Assembly (NCBI RefSeq): GCF_018860545.1
Contig: NZ_JAHKPN010000011.1
Coordinates: 372,001 to 436,000 of the forward strand
DNA from: Winogradskyella psychrotolerans
GTDB lineage: Bacteria > Bacteroidota > Bacteroidia > Flavobacteriales > Flavobacteriaceae
Reading direction: 5' to 3'
DNA length: 64,000 nucleotides
Shown: positions 43,477 through 52,514 of the stretch, piece after piece
How positions within the stretch are numbered: the first letter of the stretch is position 1
How the letters are laid out: each line of letters starts with the position of its first letter
The notes under the pieces: model-generated
The model's database searches: none
Told to the model about the DNA's origin: nothing
The model's input: the letters and a program-made list of their open reading frames with translations, nothing else
Position numbers and translations under genes: made by a program

Positions 43477-45591
43477 TTATCGAACTCCGTGCATTAATTT
43501 TTTAAGGACAGGGTTAAGAACAAATATTATAAGCCCAGCTATAACTGGCACAATTGTAAATATTAAGAAGAACGTAGATAAACTATATTCTTTAGTTATA
43601 TTTTCAATTTGACCACCAACAACAGCGGCTAACTTATTACCGATTGCTATGGCTAAATACCACATTCCAAACATTAACGCAATCATTCGACCTGGCACCA
43701 ATTTACTTACATAAGAAAGACCAACAGGGGATAAACAAAGTTCTCCAAGTGTATGGAACAAATAAGCTAAAATTAGCCAAACCATACTTACTTTTATTCC
43801 GTCTACAAGGCCAAAAGCACCAAAGGCGAGTAGACCAAAACCTAGTCCCATTGTACACAAGCCTAAAGCATATTTAGTTGCTGCGCTTGGGTTATATTTA
43901 CTTTCCCACCATTTAGAAAAGAAGGAAGCGAACACAATTATAAAGAAAGAGTTTAATATACTAAACCAAGACACTGTAATTTCAACTTCTTTGTCTCTCA
44001 CTTTTGTCACTGTTGCAGCAACGACACCGTTATCTCTATTAAGCTCTACCCCTTTTTGCTTCGTCGTTTCTAATCGTATGTCGTCTAGGAAACCAAATTC
44101 TGATCCATCATTATTTTTAGGTGTAATATTTAATTTATCTCCAATAGTAAACGTTAATGGTTCTGCAATTTTTGTTGTTCGTGTTACTACTTTATGACTT
44201 GGATCCGATTTAGTGTTCTCTGAGACCGGAATGTAGATAAATTTCATTTTTCCATCTTCATCTACTTTTTGTTTTCCATTCTCGTCTAAATCCGCTTTTT
44301 CAATCGCTGAATATTCCACATCATAAGCTACCGTATTATAGTCTCTATTTAACATCCAACCTACGATGCCCCACATTAATAAGAAACAAATCACTAACAC
44401 AATATTAGAACCAGGTATTTTCTTAAATGTTTTCTTCCATAAAATAAATAACACGTAAGAAATTATAATCAATGGAATAACGGTTAGTAAGGTATTTACG
44501 ATATTGAATATTGTTGCCGCACTTCCGCTTAACATTCTGTCTACATTATCTCTAGCAAAAATCACTAATGAAGATGCTCCTTGTTCAAAAGACATCCAGA
44601 AAAACACGGTAAAGAAAGCAAATATTATAAAAGCGATCATTCGGTCTCTTACGACTCTTGTATAACGCATGATCCTACCAATAACGAGTACTAAAAATAA
44701 AGCCAAAGCGAAAAGAACGGCTGTATATTGTCCTTCAAAATCTCCTATTTGTAAAAAAGAAAACATATCTACACCTGCAATTTTAGACATTGGATCATTA
44801 ATTGCATACCCAAGACCAATTATAGATGAAATAACTATTAAAACCTTATCTAAAGTCGTAAACGGATTAGGGCGTTCTTCTTTATCTTCTTCTACAATTT
44901 CTACACTTTCTTCATTTATATTTTGCGGTAATTCTACCTCATGAACTTTAGAAGGTTTCGCGCCAATTTTACCAAATAAAGGACCTGCTAACCAAAATTG
45001 AATAGTTCCTAAAAGCATGAAAATCCCTGCTAATCCAAATCCATAGGCCCAACCCACTTTCTCTGCTAAATAGCCACAAAGCATCATTCCAAAAAAGGCT
45101 CCTGCATTTACTCCCATATAGTAGATGGTGTAAGCTCCATCTTTCTTTTCTGGGTTTTTCTTATACATATCCGAGATAATGGAAGTCATAGTTGGTTTAA
45201 AGAAACCTGTACCTACTACTAAGAGAAACAATCCAAAATACAGTGAAAATTCAGTTTCTAAAGCCATGGACGCATGACCTGCTGTCATAATTAAAGACCC
45301 AATAATAACCGCAGCTCTATACCCTGTATATTTATCCGCAAGCCAACCTCCAATAATTGGTGTGATATACAATAACATTGCATAAGTTCCAAAAAGTGCA
45401 CCTGCATTTTCTACTGTCCATTCCCAACCTGGATTATAGCCAATAGCAGCCATAGTTAAGAAATTCACCAATAATACACGCATACCGTAAAACGAGAAGC
45501 GCTCCCACATTTCAGTAAAAAACAATACAAAAAGTCCGGCAGGATGACCAAGAACTTTGTCTTTAAACAGGTTTTCAATGTCTGTATTCAT
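43477..45591 (-). CDS. POT-family proton-coupled peptide transporter (704 aa)
   Basis: Di/tripeptide importer of the cytoplasmic membrane, driven by protons. The ExxERF motif is present as EMWERFSFYGMR (27-38), and PTR2 motif regions GGWLADKYTG and YYMGVNAGAFFGM follow. The protein is about 200 residues longer than the usual 480-510: a hydrophilic segment at about 416-541 interrupts the helices between LLMWGIVGWML and SWFSILNSFFII, and a charged loop lies at about 211-243. The insertion is unlike that of the adjacent paralog. Lies downstream of the paralog and dipeptidyl peptidase IV on the same strand. Confidence 0.9.
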   Translation of the reverse strand: MNTDIENLFKDKVLGHPAGLFVLFFTEMWERFSFYGMRVLLVNFLTMAAIGYNPGWEWTVENAGALFGTYAMLLYITPIIGGWLADKYTGYRAAVIIGSLIMTAGHASMALETEFSLYFGLFLLVVGTGFFKPTMTSIISDMYKKNPEKKDGAYTIYYMGVNAGAFFGMMLCGYLAEKVGWAYGFGLAGIFMLLGTIQFWLAGPLFGKIGAKPSKVHEVELPQNINEESVEIVEEDKEERPNPFTTLDKVLIVISSIIGLGYAINDPMSKIAGVDMFSFLQIGDFEGQYTAVLFALALFLVLVIGRIMRYTRVVRDRMIAFIIFAFFTVFFWMSFEQGASSLVIFARDNVDRMLSGSAATIFNIVNTLLTVIPLIIISYVLFILWKKTFKKIPGSNIVLVICFLLMWGIVGWMLNRDYNTVAYDVEYSAIEKADLDENGKQKVDEDGKMKFIYIPVSENTKSDPSHKVVTRTTKIAEPLTFTIGDKLNITPKNNDGSEFGFLDDIRLETTKQKGVELNRDNGVVAATVTKVRDKEVEITVSWFSILNSFFIIVFASFFSKWWESKYNPSAATKYALGLCTMGLGFGLLAFGAFGLVDGIKVSMVWLILAYLFHTLGELCLSPVGLSYVSKLVPGRMIALMFGMWYLAIAIGNKLAAVVGGQIENITKEYSLSTFFLIFTIVPVIAGLIIFVLNPVLKKLMHGVR

Positions 45592-45651
45592 AAAAAATTA
45601 GTTTAGTTAGGGTGAATTCTTAAGCGTGAATTCTTTAAAGGGTTATGTAAA

Positions 45652-47481
45652 TTAATTGTTAAGTTCTGGATTTGCTAACTCGAATTCTTCTGCTTCTAAA
45701 ATTTCGTGCTCATTATCTTCTGCACCATGTGTTAACTTCTTCAATTTCTTCAAGAATAAGAGCAGTAATAACCCAAAGGCAACAGTGAATATTGTTAACC
45801 ACATGAAGGTAGCGTATTCTTGTTCACTTTGCTCTTCCTCTAACACAAAAGACACACCGTAATCCTTTCCGTCTCCCTTGTTTTCTGTTATTTGAGCTTT
45901 ATCCTTATCTTTTTCAAATACTAACTTTGCATGATATGGATTAGATGCAGAAACATTGTTTTCTGTTAAATCTTCTAATAACTGATTTGTATTTGAATCC
46001 TCGCCTTGCGACATTTTAAATAAAGCATTCAAATCTTTTCCAGTGTCAAAATCTTTAAATACGACTTGCCCATTATCTGGATAGACTGTAGACCTTATGA
46101 CGAAATTTTTATCTTCATTAATAGGATAATCCGTTATTTCAACAACTTTTTTATTCTCATTTTTAATTTTGAAAGTTTCTTTTGAAATGAATGGTAATAT
46201 CTCTTGTTTGTTCACAATCATTTCACCTGTAAATGACTCTAATTGAGAAGACTCACCAATAGTACCGGCTAACTTGTTTCCAAATCCTGTAGCTGCAAAA
46301 TAAACCCCCATCATAATAGAGGCATATTTTAATGGAGCCAACTTAGTTATAAATGATAAAGACACAGGAGACGTACATAATTCTCCTATTGTATGGAATA
46401 AGTACGCTAAGAAAATCCACATCATAGCTGCTTTCCCAAACGTTTCTGCACTAGCTTCTTGAGAAGCGAACATCATAAAGACATATCCTAGCCCCATGAT
46501 AATGGTTCCGATTGCCATTTTGAATAATGAAGAAGATTCTCTTCCACTTTTCTTCCACCAAATCCAAAAACCACCTATAATCGTTCCGAATATAATAATA
46601 TAACCTGCATTTAAAGATTGGAAAACAGCTGCAGGTATTTCCTCCAACCAACTCCACCCAGTAGTTCTATCAACTTTAGCATCCGTATATAAGTTCATTA
46701 ATCCTCCTGCTTGCTCAAAAGCTCCCCAAAACACAACGACGATTAAGAATGAAATTAATAAAACTACCACTCTATCTTTTTCAATTTTACTCAACGGTCG
46801 TTTTGAAGCTAAGCGCTCTGCTTCTGTCGCCTGGCTGCCTCCTGTAAATTCACCAATACCTTTTAAGAATTTTTGTCCCCACATAAATACAGCTTGACCG
46901 AGTAACATTCCAATACCAGCTAAGCCAAATCCATAATGCCATCCGTAATAATAAGCGACTAAACCAACAGTAATACTTGCTAAGAAAGCACCAACATTAA
47001 TACCTATATAAAAAATTGTAAAACCACTATCGCGTCTAATATCTCCTTCTTTATACAAACCACCAACCATAGTAGAAATGTTTGGCTTAAGACCACCAAC
47101 ACCTAATATAATTAAAGCTAAACCAGTAAAAAAGGCCCAGCTCTGAGGTATTGCTAGAATTCCATGACCAAAACATAAAAGTAGTCCTCCAACCATTACA
47201 GTTTTCTTCTGACCTAAAAATTTATCTGCGATCCAACCACCTGGAATTGAAGCCACATACACTAACATAGTATACCATCCGTACAACCAAATGGCATCTT
47301 TGTTAGACCACCCCAATCCTGGATCAATAGCTGTTGCCGAAGTTGCCATATAAAGCACCAAAATACCTCGCATTCCGTAGTATGAGAATCGTTCCCACAT
47401 CTCAGTAAAAAACAGAATGAATAAACCTACTGGATGTCCAAATAGTTCTTTTTGGTGTGCTTGTTTAATCGTTGTTGACAT
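45652..47481 (-). CDS. POT-family proton-coupled peptide transporter (609 aa)
   Basis: Second peptide importer. ExxERF motif EMWERFSYYGMR (27-38), GGWIADKFLG, FYIGINVGAFLAS, FWGAFEQAGG and ELCTSPVSLSFITKLAP are the conserved helix segments. A soluble insertion of about 140 residues (411-553, from SSQLESFTGE to LEEEQSEQ) precedes the last helix, followed by an acidic cytosolic tail. It is 60 bases from the next POT gene and 64 from dipeptidyl peptidase IV, suggesting one operon for making and importing dipeptides. Confidence 0.9.
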   Translation of the reverse strand: MSTTIKQAHQKELFGHPVGLFILFFTEMWERFSYYGMRGILVLYMATSATAIDPGLGWSNKDAIWLYGWYTMLVYVASIPGGWIADKFLGQKKTVMVGGLLLCFGHGILAIPQSWAFFTGLALIILGVGGLKPNISTMVGGLYKEGDIRRDSGFTIFYIGINVGAFLASITVGLVAYYYGWHYGFGLAGIGMLLGQAVFMWGQKFLKGIGEFTGGSQATEAERLASKRPLSKIEKDRVVVLLISFLIVVVFWGAFEQAGGLMNLYTDAKVDRTTGWSWLEEIPAAVFQSLNAGYIIIFGTIIGGFWIWWKKSGRESSSLFKMAIGTIIMGLGYVFMMFASQEASAETFGKAAMMWIFLAYLFHTIGELCTSPVSLSFITKLAPLKYASIMMGVYFAATGFGNKLAGTIGESSQLESFTGEMIVNKQEILPFISKETFKIKNENKKVVEITDYPINEDKNFVIRSTVYPDNGQVVFKDFDTGKDLNALFKMSQGEDSNTNQLLEDLTENNVSASNPYHAKLVFEKDKDKAQITENKGDGKDYGVSFVLEEEQSEQEYATFMWLTIFTVAFGLLLLLFLKKLKKLTHGAEDNEHEILEAEEFELANPELNN

Positions 47482-47545
47482 AATCTTATGAGTTAGTGTT
47501 AGTTAGTTTTATCTTAAATTATTAAAGGCTATAGGCTTTAGACAT

Positions 47546-49741
47546 TTACATGTTATCACCCAGTGTTTTATGGATAAAATTCGTCATCTTCTTATATAAA
47601 TGCAACCTTGTATTTCCTCCGTAAATTCCGTGATTTTTATCAGGATAAATCATCCATTCAAATTGTTTATCCGCTTGGATGAGCGCTTCTACCATACGCA
47701 TGGTATTCTGCACATGTACATTGTCATCACCTGTTCCGTGAATTAACAAATAGTCTCCTTTTAATTTATCCACATGATTTATTGGCGAATTTTCGTCATA
47801 ACCGGTTGGGTTTTCTTGAGGAGTCGTCATATAACGTTCTGTATAGATTGAATCGTAAAATCTCCAACTTGTTACAGGAGCTACTGCTATGGCCATTTTA
47901 AAAACGTCATTACCTTTAAGTAGTGCGTTACTACTCATAAAGCCACCATAACTCCAACCCCAAATTCCTATTCTTTCCGCGTCAATATAACTTAGTTTGC
48001 CTAATTGCTTTGCTGCCTCAATTTGGTCTTCAACTTCATATTTCCCCAATTCATTTTGAGTCACTTTTTTAAAGTCAGCTCCTTTAAATCCTGTTCCTCT
48101 ACCATCTATACAAACCACAATAAACCCTTGTTGCGCTAACATTTGATACCAATAATCATTTGTGCTATTCCAACGGTTAGCCACTTGTTGCGACCCTGGA
48201 CCAGAGTATTGGTACATAAATAAAGGATAAACCTGATTAGCATCAAAATCCTTAGGCTTAATGGTCCACATATTTAAATCATTACCATTAACCGATATCG
48301 TACTAAATTCTTTTTCAGACATCACGTAAGATTCCAACCGTTTTGTTAAAGCATCATTATCTTTAATCAATTTTACCAGTTGACCTGATTTAGAATTGTG
48401 CAGCGTATATTCTTGTGGAGTTGTTGCACTTGAAAACGTGTTTATAAAATATGTAAAATCAGCACTAAAAGAAGCACTGTTTGTACCATCCTTTTGCGTT
48501 AAACGTTTTTTGTTTTTTCCATTGAGCTGTATAGCATACACATCTCTATTGATAGAACCATTCTCCGTAGATTGGTAATAAATAGTATTTGCTTTTTCAT
48601 TGAAACCATAATAATTAGTCACTTCCCAATTCCCTTTTGTGACTTGATTTATAAGCTTTCCTTCTTTTGAATAATGATACACATGATTATAACCATCTAA
48701 CTCACTCGTCCAAATAAAACTATCATCTTTTAAGAAAGTTAAGTTAAAAGTAACATCGATATATGCTTTATCTTTTTCAGACAAAATTAATTTTGAAGCA
48801 GGTTTATTGGTGTCAATAAACCATAAATCCAATTCATTTTGATGACGATTCATAAATTGCACACTCAATATGCTAGCATCATTCGTCCATTCTAATCTTG
48901 GAATATAAAAATCCTCATAGGTTTTACTTACCCCTAATTCTGAAAGTTCATTTGTCGTTAAATCATATAAATGTATCGACACTTTAGAATTGGCTTCACC
49001 AGCTTTAGGGTATTTAAACACATGTTGCGTTTGGTATAAATCCGCCCCATAAACATCCATTGAAAATTCTGGAACATCAGATTCGTCAAACCGTATAAAA
49101 GCAATTTGATTACTATCGGCATTCCAATCAAAAGCTCTTACAAAACTAAATTCCTCTTCGTAAACCCAATCCGTAATACCATTTATGATGCTATTTTTTT
49201 TCCCATCTGAAGTCAACTGCTCAATGCTACCAGATTTTAAATCCTTAACGTATAAGTTATTCTCAAAACCATAAGCCACTTTAGTGCCATCTGGAGATAA
49301 TGTTGGTTCTTGAACTAAGTCATCGGATACTTTCGTTACTTTTTTAGTAGTGAGATCATAAATGTAATATTCACCTAAAGTAGAACGTCTAAAAACAGGT
49401 TGTGATTTTGTTGTAAGAATTATTTGAGATTCATCCGCACTAAATGAATAATCAAAAAAACCTTGAATCTCAGCAATGTCTGCAGAAGAGATTAAGGTTT
49501 TTACTTTTTCTAAAGTTTTATAATCGTAAATATCTATAGTAGATGTTCTATTTTGTCTGTCAAAATTTAAAACTGAATATTGCTTACCATTTGCCATTGA
49601 ATGTAAGGCCTGCATACCTTCAGTTCTGAACGAACCACTCCATATGTCTTGAAGTGTAATTTGCTTTTCCTGACAGAAAACTAAAGAGGTGATCAAAAAG
49701 GCAAACACAGCCACAAAAGGTCTTAATTTCATAAATTTCAT
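47546..49741 (-). CDS. Dipeptidyl peptidase IV (S9B family)
   Basis: Secreted serine peptidase that removes X-Pro (or X-Ala) dipeptides from peptide N termini. Signal peptide (about 1-23, ending VFC-Q), an eight-bladed propeller domain (about 50-470) with the double-Glu substrate anchor in DWVYEEEFSF, and the hydrolase domain with Ser597 in GWSYGGFMS, Asp at 672-673 in HGTGDDNVH and His704 in DKNHGIYG: complete triad. 731 residues is typical of bacterial DPP4. First gene of the probable DPP4-POT-POT operon; its dipeptide products are the substrates of POT carriers. Confidence 0.93.
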   Translation of the reverse strand: MKFMKLRPFVAVFAFLITSLVFCQEKQITLQDIWSGSFRTEGMQALHSMANGKQYSVLNFDRQNRTSTIDIYDYKTLEKVKTLISSADIAEIQGFFDYSFSADESQIILTTKSQPVFRRSTLGEYYIYDLTTKKVTKVSDDLVQEPTLSPDGTKVAYGFENNLYVKDLKSGSIEQLTSDGKKNSIINGITDWVYEEEFSFVRAFDWNADSNQIAFIRFDESDVPEFSMDVYGADLYQTQHVFKYPKAGEANSKVSIHLYDLTTNELSELGVSKTYEDFYIPRLEWTNDASILSVQFMNRHQNELDLWFIDTNKPASKLILSEKDKAYIDVTFNLTFLKDDSFIWTSELDGYNHVYHYSKEGKLINQVTKGNWEVTNYYGFNEKANTIYYQSTENGSINRDVYAIQLNGKNKKRLTQKDGTNSASFSADFTYFINTFSSATTPQEYTLHNSKSGQLVKLIKDNDALTKRLESYVMSEKEFSTISVNGNDLNMWTIKPKDFDANQVYPLFMYQYSGPGSQQVANRWNSTNDYWYQMLAQQGFIVVCIDGRGTGFKGADFKKVTQNELGKYEVEDQIEAAKQLGKLSYIDAERIGIWGWSYGGFMSSNALLKGNDVFKMAIAVAPVTSWRFYDSIYTERYMTTPQENPTGYDENSPINHVDKLKGDYLLIHGTGDDNVHVQNTMRMVEALIQADKQFEWMIYPDKNHGIYGGNTRLHLYKKMTNFIHKTLGDNM

Positions 49742-49942
49742 ATGTTTATATCCATTGCTTTCTACAGGTCACATGCGGTTTGCTATTCATCAATCCTTAT
49801 AGATATGGAAATTTTGGCAAGCGTGTTTGATGTTTAAATAAAGCAATGCCAAGTTTACTAAAAATTATGCAAAAAACCGCTATTATTAACACGAAATCGG
49901 GATTTACAAGCTATTAATGTATACATTTTATACCAATCCTAG

Positions 49943-49950
49943 TATCTTTG
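49943..49950 (+). promoter_or_regulatory. -7 promoter box of the HMG-CoA reductase gene
   Basis: TATCTTTG, exact TAnnTTTG, ends 23 bases before the ATG at 49974. It sits inside an open upstream extension of the frame and so supports 49974 as the true start. Confidence 0.6.
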
Positions 49951-49973
49951 TTTTTTCAAAAATAAAAATCAAC

Positions 49974-51290
49974 ATGCCAAACACCATTTCTGGCTTTTCT
50001 AAGCTTACTAAATCCGAAAAAATTGAGTGGCTTTTAAACACGTACTTCACAGATAAAGATAATGCTAGAACCCTGGTTCAAAGGTATTGGAACACAGACC
50101 ATAAACTTCAAAAGTTACACGATGAGTTTATTGAAAACACTATTACTAACTACTATTTACCGTTAGGTGTTGCTCCAAATTTTCTAATTAATGAGACCAC
50201 GTATGCCATTCCAATGGCCATTGAAGAAAGTTCTGTGGTTGCAGCAGCAAGTAAAGCTGCTAAATTTTGGTTAGATCGCGGAGGTTTTAAAGCCGAAGTC
50301 ATATCTACCGAAAAAATTGGTCAGGTTCATTTTATATACAAAGGAGATTTCAATAACCTTGAAGCGTTTTTTAACCATATAAAACCAAAACTAATTAGCG
50401 ACACAGCATCCATAACTAAAAGTATGGAGCGCAGAGGAGGTGGTATTTTAGATATTGAATTACGAAACAAATCGGAGGATTTACCTCATTATTACCAGCT
50501 TCATGCCACGTTTGAAACATTAGATGCGATGGGAGCTAATTTCATCAATACCTGTTTAGAGCAATTTGCTTCGACTTTTAAAAATGAAGCTTTACAATTT
50601 GCAGGTTTTACTAATGAAGAAAAGGACATTTCTATTATAATGAGTATTCTTTCTAATTACGTACCACAATGTTTGGTCCGTGCGGAAGTCTCATGTGCTA
50701 TTGAAGATTTAAAAAGTAAAGACATTCCTAATCCTGAAGATTTCGCTCAAAAATTTAAGCAAGCTGTAAATATCGCTGAAATCGAACCTTATAGAGCCGT
50801 AACACACAATAAAGGTATTATGAACGGCATTGATGCTGTTGTTTTAGCCACAGGAAATGATTTTAGAGCGGTTGAAGCTGGTGTACACGCATACGCGGCA
50901 AAAGACGGCTCATACTCTAGTTTAACGCACTGCTCAATAGCCAATGGTATATTTAAATTTTGGATTGAAATTCCACTAGCCTTAGGAACCGTTGGAGGCT
51001 TAACTAACTTACATCCTTTAGTAAAGTTCTCATTAGAAATGCTTCAAAAACCTAATGCAAAAGAATTAATGAAAATTGTTGCTGTTGCGGGATTAGCTCA
51101 GAATTTTGGGGCTTTAAAATCTTTAACGACCACAGGAATTCAAGAAGGCCATATGAAAATGCATTTGATGAATATCTTAAATCAGTTTGCAGCTACAGAT
51201 AAAGAAAAACTAACGCTTGTAGAACATTTTAAGACGAATGTGGTTACGCATAATGCGGTTGTTGAAGCGATAGAGGAAATTCGCAGATAA
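49974..51290 (+). CDS. Hydroxymethylglutaryl-CoA reductase, class II type
   Basis: Converts between HMG-CoA and mevalonate. From the ATG at 49974 (MPNTISGFSKL) the protein has 438 residues, the size of bacterial class II enzymes. Motifs: PMAIEESSVVAAASKAAKF, LDAMGANFINTCLE (the DAMGxN motif), FRAVEAGVHAYA, LGTVGGLTNLHPL and the catalytic-His segment EGHMKMHLMN near the C terminus. The frame is open 19 codons upstream to 49917, but a -7 box lies there, so I exclude it. Mevalonate-pathway use is usual in Flavobacteriaceae. Followed after 124 bases by a GHMP kinase gene. Confidence 0.92.
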   Translation: MPNTISGFSKLTKSEKIEWLLNTYFTDKDNARTLVQRYWNTDHKLQKLHDEFIENTITNYYLPLGVAPNFLINETTYAIPMAIEESSVVAAASKAAKFWLDRGGFKAEVISTEKIGQVHFIYKGDFNNLEAFFNHIKPKLISDTASITKSMERRGGGILDIELRNKSEDLPHYYQLHATFETLDAMGANFINTCLEQFASTFKNEALQFAGFTNEEKDISIIMSILSNYVPQCLVRAEVSCAIEDLKSKDIPNPEDFAQKFKQAVNIAEIEPYRAVTHNKGIMNGIDAVVLATGNDFRAVEAGVHAYAAKDGSYSSLTHCSIANGIFKFWIEIPLALGTVGGLTNLHPLVKFSLEMLQKPNAKELMKIVAVAGLAQNFGALKSLTTTGIQEGHMKMHLMNILNQFAATDKEKLTLVEHFKTNVVTHNAVVEAIEEIRR

Positions 51291-51337
51291 GGACATTCCA
51301 AATAACAAGAATTAAATCTCAATGCTTACTCAGATGT

Positions 51338-51368
51338 AAAATCTCGCAAAGACACAAAGTCGCAAAGC
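51338..51368. repeat. GCAAAG-type intergenic repeat
   Basis: AAATCTCGCAAAGACACAAAG and then TCGCAAAG: CAAAG units at 8- to 9-base spacing. The pattern is of a dispersed Bacteroidota intergenic repeat type. It lies between the HMG-CoA reductase and GHMP kinase genes. Confidence 0.45.
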
Positions 51369-51414
51369 CATAATAACCCATTAACTTAATTTCTTAATTT
51401 TTGAACTCTAAACT

Positions 51415-52347
51415 TTGAACCCACAGCCAACAACATACCGAAGCAATGGAAAACTACTACTCACAGCAGAATATGCTGTTTTAGATGGCGCCAAAGCTTT
51501 GGCTATTCCTACTAAATATGGACAAAGCTTAGTGGTTAAAACGAATACAGACCATGATATTAATTGGCAGAGTTATGACGAATTAGGTAAGATATGGTTT
51601 GAATGTTGTATTTCTTTTAATGAGCTTGACACAACGGGAAAAAAAAGTGAGACTCCGAATACTATTAAAGACCGGTTATTAGAAATTTTAATGGCCACTC
51701 GAAGCTTGAATCCTGAATTTTTAGGGTCTAATCAAGGTTATGATATTACAACGCATCAAGATTTTAATCGTCATTGGGGTTTGGGCACGTCATCTACCCT
51801 AATTAATAATATAGCCAATTGGGCAAATGTTGATGCGTACCAATTACTTCAAAAAACATTTGGTGGTTCTGGTTATGATATTGCTTGTGCTCAAAATAAC
51901 ACTCCAATTACATTTCAATTACAATCAGAGACCAATCCGTTAGTAGTATCTGTTAATTTTAAACCTGAATTTAAACACCAACTCTATTTTGTATATCTCA
52001 ATCAGAAACAAAATAGTAGAGATGGGATTTCGGCTTACAAACGATTAGGCAAAATTGATTCAGATAGCATCGCAAAGATTAACTCCATTACTGAAGACAT
52101 TATTACATGTACTTCACTTTCAGAATTTGAAAGTTTAATAGACACTCATGAAACTTTGATTTCAAATCTAATTGAACAAGACCCGATAAAAACACGATTG
52201 TTTTCAGATTTTGAAGGCACCGTAAAAAGTCTTGGTGCTTGGGGAGGAGATTTTGTGTTGGTTACTTCAGAACTAAACCCAACGTCTTATTTTAAAGCTA
52301 AAGGTTTTGATACTGTTATTCCTTATGTGGATATGGTTTTGGCTTAA
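51415..52347 (+). CDS. GYDIA family GHMP kinase
   Basis: A 310-residue GHMP-fold kinase. The start is TTG 51415, since no ATG is available before the conserved core YRSNGKLLLTAEYAVLDGA. Further motifs: HWGLGTSSTLINNIANWA (glycine-rich phosphate loop) and FGGSGYDIACAQNN, which holds the GYDIA motif that names this Bacteroidota family, and LGAWGGDFVLVTS near the C terminus. GHMP kinases of this type probably phosphorylate mevalonate or phosphomevalonate; the location next to HMG-CoA reductase supports that, but the exact step is inferred. Confidence 0.88.
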   Translation: MNPQPTTYRSNGKLLLTAEYAVLDGAKALAIPTKYGQSLVVKTNTDHDINWQSYDELGKIWFECCISFNELDTTGKKSETPNTIKDRLLEILMATRSLNPEFLGSNQGYDITTHQDFNRHWGLGTSSTLINNIANWANVDAYQLLQKTFGGSGYDIACAQNNTPITFQLQSETNPLVVSVNFKPEFKHQLYFVYLNQKQNSRDGISAYKRLGKIDSDSIAKINSITEDIITCTSLSEFESLIDTHETLISNLIEQDPIKTRLFSDFEGTVKSLGAWGGDFVLVTSELNPTSYFKAKGFDTVIPYVDMVLA

Positions 52348-52455
52348 TTAGTGATACCTATACCAATTTCCTAACCACATAAAACAATAATATCCTTGCT
52401 TAACTTATTTGATTCTATCCTACTGTAAAGTTGCCGAAACAAGGTCAGCATAAAA

Positions 52456-52485
52456 AAATGGCTTCACATTTCTGCAAAGCCATTT
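52456..52485. terminator. Terminator between GHMP kinase and PpiD-like genes
   Basis: AAATGGCTT and AAGCCATTT form a perfect 9-bp stem with a 12-base loop. The minus strand follows with TTTT, so it mainly serves the PpiD-like gene whose stop is 30 bases away; the convergent kinase gene ends 109 bases before it. Confidence 0.7.
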
Positions 52486-52514
52486 CAATTATTCTAATTA
52501 ATTACTATTAGGTT

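Noticed and set aside
51338..51368. The GCAAAG units looked like a possible short CRISPR-like array.
   Set aside because: The units are only 8-9 bases apart with no spacers, and no cas gene is near; it is a simple intergenic repeat.
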